Origin: RYN-230 sp036509255
GTDB lineage: Bacteria; Actinomycetota; Actinomycetes; Streptosporangiales; Streptosporangiaceae
Direction of reading: 5' to 3'
Length of the DNA: 64,000 nt
Assembly (NCBI GenBank): GCA_036509255.1
Contig: DATCFY010000044.1
Coordinates: forward strand, 50,730-114,729
The notes under the pieces: generated by a model
What the model was told of the DNA's origin: nothing
The model's database searches: none
Seen by the model: only the letters and a program-made list of their open reading frames with translations
Translations under genes and position numbers: made by a program
Shown: positions 42,066 through 49,555 of the stretch, in pieces
Numbering within the stretch: position 1 is the first letter of the stretch
How the letters are laid out: each line of letters starts with the position of its first letter

Positions 42066-43408
42066 TGCGTGCGTACCTCTCCCTCGAGAGCGTCAATATC
42101 CTGCCCCAGCTGGACGAGCGCCGCATCGTCGCGGGGGGCAGGCCCGTACAGGATGGCCCGGACCGCGCCGGGTTCGCGCTCCGTCAGCGTGGCCACCGCT
42201 GCGCACACCGCACCAGCGTCGGCGCCGCCCGGCAGCGCCAGCCGGGCGGTGATCCGGTGCCGGGCCGCGTCGCGCAGCACCTCGGCCGCCCGGCCGCGGG
42301 ACCGGCGGGACCGGTATAGCCGGCCGTGCCCCTCCACGGTCTCCGACGCGCGGACCACCACCGGAAGCGGCTCAGCGACCAGCGAGCCGAGCCGCCGGGA
42401 GCGCCACAGCGCCGCGAGCCCGGCTGCGACGAACAACTGGATCGTCACCAGGTAAGCCGGCCCGGGGATCTCCTGGAACAGGGACTTCTGCCCGGCGGCC
42501 GGTACCGCCGCCGGGCTGGGCACCAGCCAGACGATCCGCGGGCTGCCGCGCAGCAGGTTCAGCGCCAGGGCGGCGTTGCCGCGGCGGGCCAGCGCCGCGT
42601 TGGTCAGCGGCACGCCGGTGCCCAGCAGGGTGACCGTGCGGCCTCCGGTCAGGTAGCGGACCAGGCTGGGATGCCCGTCCACCTGGTAGCACTGCGCGGC
42701 GTCTGGGCCGGTGCCGTCTGCGCCGCTGCCGTCCGCGCTGCGGACCCGCATGAGCACCCCGCCCAGTGCCGCGTCCCCGGCCGCGGCCGCGGCGGCCAGG
42801 GCGCAGCCGGGGCGGACGGGGCGGACCTCGCCCGCGCCCGCCACTGTGACCTGTGCCGCCGCCTGAGCTCCGGGAGCCCCGGCGGCCTGCGCATTCAGCG
42901 CGGCCAGCATGGCGCTGTCCGGCTCTACCGCCAGCACGTCGCCGGGCAGCCGGGCCAGCTCGCTAAGTTGCCTGCGGCTGAGCAGGTAGGGGCTGGTGAT
43001 GACGAGGGCCGGGGACTGGCCCGGACGCACCGGGTGGCCCGCACCGGGGTTTGCGGCCCGGCCCGCCGCGAGGGCCGCGGCCACGGTAGCCGCCCGGATC
43101 ACCGGCTGCCCGCGCTGGGCCAGGAGGGCGGCCAGCGCCCGGGTGCCCTGCGGTCCCGGGTTGCCGGGATCGAGGTAGCCGTCGGTCGGCGGCGACGGTG
43201 TCAGCAGCGCGGTGACGATCCCGCCCAGCACCACCAGGGCCAGCACGGCGAGCGGCGCCCGCCAGCGGCGCAGCGCGGCCTGCGGCGGGCGCGCCGCTGG
43301 GCCGGCGGTCCCGCGCGCACCCGGGCTGGCGGTGCTGGCCGCACCCGGGCTGGCGGTGCTGGACGCGGCCGGCCCAGGGCCGGTCAGCACCGGCACCGGT
43401 CCGGTCAT
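42062..43408 (-). CDS. DUF4350 domain membrane protein
   Basis: The product has 448 residues. After an Ala/Pro/Ser N-terminal 50 comes a membrane helix (LAVLALVVLGGIVTALL). A periplasmic DUF4350 domain follows (GYLDPGNPGPQGTRALAALLAQRGQPVIRAA, LVITSPYLLSRRQLSELARLPG). A second helix (PGPAYLVTIQLFVAAGLAALW) leads to a cytoplasmic tail with RLGSLVAEPLPVVVRASE. The fold resembles glutamine-amidotransferase-like domains without catalytic residues. It overlaps both neighbours by 4 bp. Function is unknown, presumably assembling with the MoxR/DUF58 pair at the membrane. Confidence 0.82.
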   Translation of the reverse strand: MTGPVPVLTGPGPAASSTASPGAASTASPGARGTAGPAARPPQAALRRWRAPLAVLALVVLGGIVTALLTPSPPTDGYLDPGNPGPQGTRALAALLAQRGQPVIRAATVAAALAAGRAANPGAGHPVRPGQSPALVITSPYLLSRRQLSELARLPGDVLAVEPDSAMLAALNAQAAGAPGAQAAAQVTVAGAGEVRPVRPGCALAAAAAAGDAALGGVLMRVRSADGSGADGTGPDAAQCYQVDGHPSLVRYLTGGRTVTLLGTGVPLTNAALARRGNAALALNLLRGSPRIVWLVPSPAAVPAAGQKSLFQEIPGPAYLVTIQLFVAAGLAALWRSRRLGSLVAEPLPVVVRASETVEGHGRLYRSRRSRGRAAEVLRDAARHRITARLALPGGADAGAVCAAVATLTEREPGAVRAILYGPAPRDDAALVQLGQDIDALEGEVRTQ

Positions 43409-44112
43409 TTCGCTCCGCCCGCGTTCATCCCGGGGGCACCGGGAGCGCCCACGCCCACGGCCGCGCCGCTGCCCGCCCCGGCGAGGCTGGCGCCGGGCTT
43501 CGGGATGGCCGCGCTGATCCGGGTATCCAGCTCGCGGACCAGCGCGTAGCCGTCCCGGGTGCCGGTCCGCCCGCCATAGCAGATGTCATCGAACAGGAGG
43601 GCCGCGCCGCGCAGCGCCTCCGCCTCGGCGGGCAGGGCCATCGCGGCCTCGTCAGCCATCTCGTTCGCGGTGCGCCCGGCCCGCGGGGCGAGCACCGCCC
43701 GCTCGTCGAGTTCCCGTGCGATCGCCCGGACACCTTCCAGGGTGGCCCCGGCGTAGTCACCCGCGGCGGCCAGGCGGCCGGCCTGCAGCCGGTGATCGGC
43801 CGCGGTGCGCATGCCGGAGCCGGCCATCAGCTGGCCCGCCGCCCGGCGGGACCGGGCCAGCGGGCCGGTCCGGGTGAGCACCACCGTGATCAGCGCGGCC
43901 AGCAGGGCGGCCAGCGCGACCGCCGCCCACCAGCCGCCCGGGAACGCCCGGCCCGCCTGGGACAGGTCGCTCAGCAGGTCGGCGATCCCGTTCAGGATCC
44001 GCTGGATGAGCGGCTCATGCGGGTGGTAGATGGCCTTGGACAGCTCGGCGCGGGCCAGCCGCTGCCCGGCCGCGCGGCCGGTCAGGGAGCCGATTGGCCC
44101 CCCGGAGGTCAC
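43405..44112 (-). CDS. DUF4129 domain membrane protein
   Basis: I choose the GTG at 44112, which overlaps the upstream stop (GTGA); the frame is open to 44187. The 235-residue product has one helix (WWAAVALAALLAALITVVL) between an N-terminal amphipathic segment (ARAELSKAIYHPHEPLIQRI) and the cytoplasmic DUF4129 domain (HRLQAGRLAAAGDYAGATLEGVRAIARELDER, TANEMADEAA, FDDICYGGR). In other bacteria DUF4129 is also found fused to transglutaminase. It is part of the same coupled operon. Confidence 0.82.
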   Translation of the reverse strand: MTSGGPIGSLTGRAAGQRLARAELSKAIYHPHEPLIQRILNGIADLLSDLSQAGRAFPGGWWAAVALAALLAALITVVLTRTGPLARSRRAAGQLMAGSGMRTAADHRLQAGRLAAAGDYAGATLEGVRAIARELDERAVLAPRAGRTANEMADEAAMALPAEAEALRGAALLFDDICYGGRTGTRDGYALVRELDTRISAAIPKPGASLAGAGSGAAVGVGAPGAPGMNAGGAK

Positions 44113-45539
44113 CACGGCGGCGGGGCACCCGCGGCTGACGGAGGTGTGCCCGGGGCCGCAGCCGGGCCGGCCGACGGGGGCCGCCACACGGTGGCAAAGT
44201 CGTCCCCAAATGGTCCGCTGCCAGGCGGCCCGCTACCCGGCTGGCCAGTTCCGGGCTGGCCAGTCCCGGACGCGGTCCGCAAGGCCAGGTCCAGACCTTC
44301 CTTGCGCATCCGCATGTCCACGTAGAGCAGCACTGTCACCCCGGCGGTGATCGGGCGGGTCACGGTGCCCGCCGCGATCGTGCCGATCACGATGATCACG
44401 GTGCGGCCGATGCCGCTTCCCGCCACCGCGCCGAGGACGGTGAACGGGAGCTGCAGGATGCCGCCCGCGATGGCCACGATGATCACGGCCAGCAGCGTGA
44501 TGCCGAACACCCGCCAGAAACTCCGGGTGACCAGCCGCCAGGACCGCGCCAGGGCCTGAGTTGGGCTTGCGTTCTCCAGCACCACGACGGGCGTCACCAG
44601 GCTGAGCATGGTCGAGAACCAGATGCTGAGGACCAGGGCCACGAGCCCGAGCACGACGAGGATCGCGTACACCCCCGCAGGCGCGCCGGCCAGGGCGGCG
44701 ACGCCCACGATGAGACCGAAGATCAGCAGCGGCCCGAGGCCGGCCAGCAGCCCCAGCAGCGTGGCCAGCAGCAGGCTGGGCAGCCGCGGGCGGGTGACCC
44801 GCCAGGCGTCTGCGGCGCTGATCTGCTGCCCGCCGACGCCCCGGGCGATGATGGGGGCGAGCAACCCGGCCAGGACGGCCTGGACGATGTAGGTCAGCAG
44901 CACGGTCAGCCCGAACGCGGGCAGCGCCACCGCGACGATCCGGCCCACCAGGTGGGTGGCCTGGGCCGTGGTCAGCTGCTGGCCCGGGCTGGGCAGGTTG
45001 AGACTGGCCGCGCTGAGCAGGGTCTGGGTGATCGTGGCGGAGATGATCGCCGAGATCGTCATGACGACGGCGGCGAGGCCCAGGATGGCCTTGGGGTTGC
45101 GGCGGATGGAAGCGAAGGCCCCGTCCAGGATCTCGCCGACGCCTAGCGGCCGGAGCGGGATCACGCCGGGCTTGGGTGCCGCCTCGCCGTACCGCGCCCA
45201 CTGGCCGGGGGGTGGCTGGCCGTACCCCTGCTGGCTGTAACCCTGCTGGCTGTACCCCTGCTGGCCGTAGCCAGGCTGCCCGTGCCCCGGTTGGCCGGAG
45301 CCCTGCTGCCCGTAACCGGGTTGCCCGTACCCCTGCTCGCCGTACCCCTGCTGGCTGGTCCCTGGCTGGCTCCATCCCGGCCAGGCGGGCGGATCCGGCT
45401 GGCCACTTCCGGGCTGGCCAGCGGGCGCTTCCCCCGCTGGGGGACTGCCCGGGCCGTACCCGCCGCCGGGCGGGAACCATGGCTGGGGCCGCTGGGCCTG
45501 CCCGTCCCCTAGCCCGTCCGACGGCGGACTGTCTGTCAT
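44109..45539 (-). CDS. Multi-pass membrane protein with GYGQ-repeat N-terminus
   Basis: ATG at 45539 (MTDSPPSDG) with GGAGAA upstream gives 476 residues. Residues about 20-115 are a Gly/Tyr/Gln/Pro repeat region (GYGQQGYSQQGYSQQ-like). PLRPLGVGEILDGAFASIRRNPKAIL then leads into about six membrane helices of the glycerophosphodiester-phosphodiesterase-membrane/DUF7847 type, such as LLLATLLGLLAGLGPLLIFGLIVG. The C-terminus is again low complexity (GTGQPGSGPPG). It is the first gene of the operon and the position is conserved in actinomycetes. No enzyme motif is present. The repeats resemble [G/S]Y[G/S]Q prion-like domains. Confidence 0.75.
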   Translation of the reverse strand: MTDSPPSDGLGDGQAQRPQPWFPPGGGYGPGSPPAGEAPAGQPGSGQPDPPAWPGWSQPGTSQQGYGEQGYGQPGYGQQGSGQPGHGQPGYGQQGYSQQGYSQQGYGQPPPGQWARYGEAAPKPGVIPLRPLGVGEILDGAFASIRRNPKAILGLAAVVMTISAIISATITQTLLSAASLNLPSPGQQLTTAQATHLVGRIVAVALPAFGLTVLLTYIVQAVLAGLLAPIIARGVGGQQISAADAWRVTRPRLPSLLLATLLGLLAGLGPLLIFGLIVGVAALAGAPAGVYAILVVLGLVALVLSIWFSTMLSLVTPVVVLENASPTQALARSWRLVTRSFWRVFGITLLAVIIVAIAGGILQLPFTVLGAVAGSGIGRTVIIVIGTIAAGTVTRPITAGVTVLLYVDMRMRKEGLDLALRTASGTGQPGTGQPGSGPPGSGPFGDDFATVWRPPSAGPAAAPGTPPSAAGAPPPW

Positions 45540-45738
45540 GGTTCTCCTTCGCGGCACGCGGCCGCAGAACTGCTCGCCAGTAGCCGGGCTTGCCCCCACG
45601 TCCCCGCTGGCGCCCATACTCGCACGAAGCCGGGGCGTCATGAAGTCCCGCCCGCGGAACAGGGCGGGCTGGTTCGCGGCCCGGACGCCCCGGCGCCCGC
45701 CGCGTCGACCCGGCCCGGGCCGGGGGCAGACTCAGATC

Positions 45739-46836
45739 ATGAGCGTGCCCACGTTGCAATGGCTCGGCCCGCCTCGCGGCCCGGCTGTCGCCCTGCTCGA
45801 CCAGACCCGGCTGCCCGCCGAGGAGACGGTCGTTATCTGCGAAACCGTCCCGGAGCTGGTGGATGCCATCCGGCGCCTGGTGATCCGCGGCGCGCCGGCG
45901 CTCGGCGTCGCGGGTGCGTTCGGCGTGGCGCTGGCCGCCTGCCGGGGGGATGACGTAGCCGCCGCGGCCCGGGTGCTTTGCGAGGCCCGGCCGACCGCGG
46001 TGAACCTGGCCTGGGGCACCCGCCGCGCGCTGGCCGCCTATCAGGCGGCGCTCGGCGCCACGCCGGGACCAAACAACAACCACAATCCGCAACGGCTGGC
46101 CCCGGGTGCTGCGCTGGACGAGGCGCGGGCCATCGCGGCTGAGGACGCCGCCGCCAGCGCGGCGATGGCGCGCTACGGTCTCAGCCTCATACCGGAAGGC
46201 GCCCGGGTACTCACGCACTGCAACACGGGGGCCCTGGTGTCCGCGGGCGGCGGGACGGCGTTCGCGGTGATCCTGGCCGCGCACAGGGCCGGGCGGCTGG
46301 CCCGGCTCTGGGTGGATGAGACGCGTCCCCTGCTGCAGGGAGCCCGGCTCACCGCCTATGAAGCGCAGCGGGCGGGCATCGACTACGCGGTGCTGGCAGA
46401 CTCCGCCGCGGCGGGGCTGATGGCCAGCGGCGCGGTGGATGTGGTGCTCACCGGGGCAGACCGGATCGCCGCGGACGGCAGCGTGGCCAACAAGGTCGGC
46501 ACCTACAGTCTCGCAGTGCTCGCCCAGTACCACGGCGTCCCGCTGCTAGTGGTGGCACCGGTGTCCACGATCGACTTCGGCACGGCTACAGGCAGTGACA
46601 TCGTCGTCGAGCATCGCGCGGCCGCGGAGGTAACTACCCTGAGCGGGCAGGTAATCGCGCCCGAGGGCAGCGCAGCGTATAACCCGGCGTTCGACGTCAC
46701 GCCTCCGCCCCTAGTCAGCGCACTAGTAACAGAGCGCGGTGTTACGCGACCCGTCACTGCAGGTAACCTACGTCTACTACGCACTCGCCCGCCTCAGCGG
46801 AAGAGTGCCCTCACCGATGTTTCCATGGAACTATGA
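45739..46836 (+). CDS. mtnA: 5-methylthioribose-1-phosphate isomerase MtnA
   Basis: ATG at 45739; the frame is open to 45538 but that part overlaps the divergent gene's leader. The 365-residue enzyme has IRGAPALGVAGAFGVALA, NLAWGTRRAL, THCNTGALVSAGGGTAFAVI with the catalytic Cys, VDETRPLLQGARLTAYE, VLTGADRIAADGSVANKVGTY with the catalytic Asp, and the late NPAFDVTPP. It converts methylthioribose-1-phosphate to methylthioribulose-1-phosphate in methionine salvage; eIF2B-like proteins share the fold, but these motifs favour MtnA. Its last 110 bp use rare codons (several CTA, GTA, ACA). The stop overlaps the mtrA start (ATGA). Confidence 0.92.
   Translation: MSVPTLQWLGPPRGPAVALLDQTRLPAEETVVICETVPELVDAIRRLVIRGAPALGVAGAFGVALAACRGDDVAAAARVLCEARPTAVNLAWGTRRALAAYQAALGATPGPNNNHNPQRLAPGAALDEARAIAAEDAAASAAMARYGLSLIPEGARVLTHCNTGALVSAGGGTAFAVILAAHRAGRLARLWVDETRPLLQGARLTAYEAQRAGIDYAVLADSAAAGLMASGAVDVVLTGADRIAADGSVANKVGTYSLAVLAQYHGVPLLVVAPVSTIDFGTATGSDIVVEHRAAAEVTTLSGQVIAPEGSAAYNPAFDVTPPPLVSALVTERGVTRPVTAGNLRLLRTRPPQRKSALTDVSMEL
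46726..46767 (+). promoter_or_regulatory. Putative MtrA autoregulatory half-sites inside the mtnA 3' end
   Basis: GTAAC at 46726-46730, GTTAC (its complement) at 46741-46745 and GTAAC at 46763-46767 lie 70-110 bp before mtrA. Two further sites, GTAAC at 46630-46634 and GTAAT at 46651-46655, are spaced 21 bp apart. GTAAC-type repeats have been reported as MtrA targets in Streptomyces. The bases force unusual codons in mtnA, which argues for selection on the DNA itself. Confidence 0.45.
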
Positions 46837-47519
46837 GGCTCATGAAAGGTCGTGTCCTCGTCGTCGATGACGACGCTGCCCTGTCCGAGATGCTCGGCAT
46901 CATGCTTCGTGGCGAGGGTTTTGAGCCCACGTTCGTCTCGGACGGGGACAAGGCGCTGGAGGTGTTCCGGGACAGTCATCCCGACCTCGTGCTGCTCGAC
47001 CTGATGCTGCCGGGTATCGATGGGATCGACGTCTGCCGGCAGATCCGCACTGAATCTGGTGTGCCTATCGTCATGCTCACCGCCAAGAGCGACACTGTCG
47101 ACGTGGTCCTGGGACTTGAATCCGGCGCGGATGACTACATCGTCAAGCCGTTCAAATCGAAGGAGCTGATCGCGCGCGTCCGGGCCAGGCTGCGCCGCAC
47201 CGACGACCCGGCGCCCGAGATGCTGCAGATCGTGGACGTCGAGATCGACGTGGCCGGGCACTCGGTCAAGCGCAATGGGCGGCCGGTCAGCCTGACCCCG
47301 CTGGAGTTCGACCTGCTGGTGGCGCTAGCCCGCAAGCCCCGCCAGGTGTTCACCCGCGAGGTCCTGCTGGAGCAGGTCTGGGGTTACCGGCACGCGGCGG
47401 ACACCCGGCTGGTCAACGTGCACGTGCAGCGGCTCCGGGCCAAGATCGAGAAGGATCCGGAGCATCCGGAGATCGTGGTGACCGTACGCGGCGTGGGTTA
47501 CAAGGCAGGACCGGCCTGA
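46833..47519 (+). CDS. mtrA: Two-component response regulator MtrA
   Basis: The 228-residue OmpR-type regulator has acidic residues VVDDD, phosphoacceptor Asp56 in LVLLDLMLPG, Thr in MLTAKSD, Lys105 in IVKPF, and the winged-helix segment LTPLEFDLLVALARKPRQVFTREVLLEQVWGYRHAADTRLVNVHVQRLRAKIEKDP. It ends RGVGYKAGPA, which is almost invariant for MtrA. It controls cell division, envelope and development genes in actinobacteria. The ATG at 46833 overlaps the mtnA stop; the ATG at 46842 (MKGRVLVV) matches the conserved N-terminus and is an equally good start. Confidence 0.97.
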   Translation: MRLMKGRVLVVDDDAALSEMLGIMLRGEGFEPTFVSDGDKALEVFRDSHPDLVLLDLMLPGIDGIDVCRQIRTESGVPIVMLTAKSDTVDVVLGLESGADDYIVKPFKSKELIARVRARLRRTDDPAPEMLQIVDVEIDVAGHSVKRNGRPVSLTPLEFDLLVALARKPRQVFTREVLLEQVWGYRHAADTRLVNVHVQRLRAKIEKDPEHPEIVVTVRGVGYKAGPA

Positions 47520-47596
47520 TCAAGGAGCCGGCCCCGGCCCGGCCAGCCGCAGGCCGGCCGCGCCGGGCAATGTCCCGATCAGCGTGAAGAAGGGCG

Positions 47597-49555
47597 ATGG
47601 AGGGGGCAGCGAGCAGCAGCGAGGCGGGGCGCGGGCCGCGCGCCACCCTGCCGGGAGGCGCGGCCGCTGACCCTGCGGCCGCGCTCCCCGGCCTGGGCCT
47701 CGGCCGCCCGGCCGCTGGCTCGCGGATCGCGCTGCTGGTCCGGCGGGCCGGCCGCCGCCTGCCACCTCAGGTGCGCCGTGCCCTGCGCACACTCGACCGC
47801 CGGGCCCGGATGGTCGCGGGGCGGATGCGCCGCCGCTGGCACCGTTCACTCCAGCTGCGCGTGGTCGCCACCACCCTGGTGATCTGCGTGGTGGTCGTCA
47901 CCGTGCTCGGGTTCTTCCTGGTCCAGCAGATCGAGAGCGGGCTGCTGAACAGCGCGCGGACCTCTGGAGCGCATCAGCTCGCCAACGGGCTGGCCGTGGC
48001 CAAGGACGAGCGCGGCCTGCAAGGCTCGGCCGGGGACCGGGACAACTCCCTGGTCTCGCTGGCCTCGACGCTGCAAGGGCTGAGCGGGCCTGGTGACAAC
48101 TTTGATGTGGTGATCCTGGCCCAGCCGTCCGGGGATTCCGCGTTCGGCGGCACCTACGGCAACCAGAACGTCAATTACCTGAGTGTCCCGGGCACGCTGA
48201 CCCGCCAGGTCACCCAGGAACAACAGCAGGGCCGGACGGACGAGCTCTGGTCCACCCCGACTCTCATGCGGTACCGGAACGGCCGATCGCCGGCTCCCGG
48301 GCTGGCGATCGGCGGCGTGATCAACGGGCAGTACCAGCTCTACTACCTGTTCCCGCTGGATCAGCAGCAGGCCACGCTGAGCCTGGTGCAGCACGTCATG
48401 CTGTTCGGTGGCCTGGCCCTGGTCGCGCTGCTGGTCGGCATCGTCTCTCTGGTCACGCGCTGGGTGGTGGTCCCGATCCGGGAGGCGGCCGGGGCGGCCA
48501 GGCGGCTGTCCGACGGCCAGCTCGACGAGCGGATGCCGGTCCGGGGCACCGACGACCTGGCCGCGCTGGCCCGGTCGTTCAATGACATGGGGGCGAGCCT
48601 CCAGGAGAAGCTGCACGAGCTGGAAGAGCTGTCACAGGTGCAGCGGCAGTTCGTCTCCGACGTATCGCACGAACTGCGCACCCCGCTCACCACGATCAGG
48701 ATCGCAGCGGACGTGCTGTTCGCCGCCCGTGAGCAGCTGATGCCCGCCGCGGCCCGGTCCGCGGAGCTGCTGGAAGGCCAGCTGGAACGCTTCGAGTCGC
48801 TGCTCGGTGACCTGCTCGAGATCAGCCGCTACGACGCGAACGCGGCGACGCTGGACGCGGAATCCGCCGACGTGTGCGACCTGGTCCGGCGCGCTGCGGC
48901 GGACGCCGAGCAGCTCGCCGCCCGGCGGGGGACCCGGATCGATTTCCGCCTCCCGCCCGAGCCTTGCGTCGCCGAAGTGGACCGGCGCCGGGTCGAGCGG
49001 ATCCTCCGCAACCTGCTGGACAACGCGGTTGAGCACGGCGAGGGCCGGGACGTGGTGGTCACCGTGGCGGGTGACCGGGACGCGGTGGCGGTGGCGGTCC
49101 GAGACCATGGTGTGGGTTTCGGGCCCGCTGAAGCGCAGATGGTGTTCGACCGGTTCTGGCGGGCGGACCCAGCGCGGGCCCGCACCACCGGCGGCACCGG
49201 GCTGGGCCTGGCCATCTCACTCGAGGACGCCCGGCTGCACAACGGCTGGCTGCAGGCCTGGGGCGAGCCCGGGAGAGGCTCGGTCTTCCGGCTGACCGTG
49301 CCCCGGGCCGGCGGGCAGGAGCTGGTCGGCTCGCCGCTGCCGCTCGGGCCGGACGAGGCGGAGCCAGGCCCGGAACTCATCCATGCGCCACTGACCCTGC
49401 GGGTGAGCCCGGCCCGGCCAGGCCAGGAGCTAGCCGGCACCGGGCTCCCCGGCACCGGATTCAGCGCCGGGTACGCCGGAATCCAGCCCGCGGGGAGCCG
49501 GCGGGCAGGGACCGATCCCGAAGACCGGGGTAGCGCTGGCGCGGGCAGTGGCTAA
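47597..49555 (+). CDS. mtrB: Sensor histidine kinase MtrB
   Basis: The product has 652 residues. After a basic, disordered N-terminal 85 residues come two membrane helices (about 88-112 and 266-290) flanking an extracytoplasmic sensor domain. HAMP follows (RWVVVPIREAAGAARRLSDGQLDERMP), then the H box SDVSHELRTPLT with His358, the N box LRNLLDNAVEHG, and GFDRFWR-type and GGTGLGLAI ATP-lid motifs. The C-terminal 100 residues are low complexity. It phosphorylates MtrA. It lies 77 bp behind mtrA, and its stop overlaps the lpqB start by 8 bp. Confidence 0.96.
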   Translation: MEGAASSSEAGRGPRATLPGGAAADPAAALPGLGLGRPAAGSRIALLVRRAGRRLPPQVRRALRTLDRRARMVAGRMRRRWHRSLQLRVVATTLVICVVVVTVLGFFLVQQIESGLLNSARTSGAHQLANGLAVAKDERGLQGSAGDRDNSLVSLASTLQGLSGPGDNFDVVILAQPSGDSAFGGTYGNQNVNYLSVPGTLTRQVTQEQQQGRTDELWSTPTLMRYRNGRSPAPGLAIGGVINGQYQLYYLFPLDQQQATLSLVQHVMLFGGLALVALLVGIVSLVTRWVVVPIREAAGAARRLSDGQLDERMPVRGTDDLAALARSFNDMGASLQEKLHELEELSQVQRQFVSDVSHELRTPLTTIRIAADVLFAAREQLMPAAARSAELLEGQLERFESLLGDLLEISRYDANAATLDAESADVCDLVRRAAADAEQLAARRGTRIDFRLPPEPCVAEVDRRRVERILRNLLDNAVEHGEGRDVVVTVAGDRDAVAVAVRDHGVGFGPAEAQMVFDRFWRADPARARTTGGTGLGLAISLEDARLHNGWLQAWGEPGRGSVFRLTVPRAGGQELVGSPLPLGPDEAEPGPELIHAPLTLRVSPARPGQELAGTGLPGTGFSAGYAGIQPAGSRRAGTDPEDRGSAGAGSG

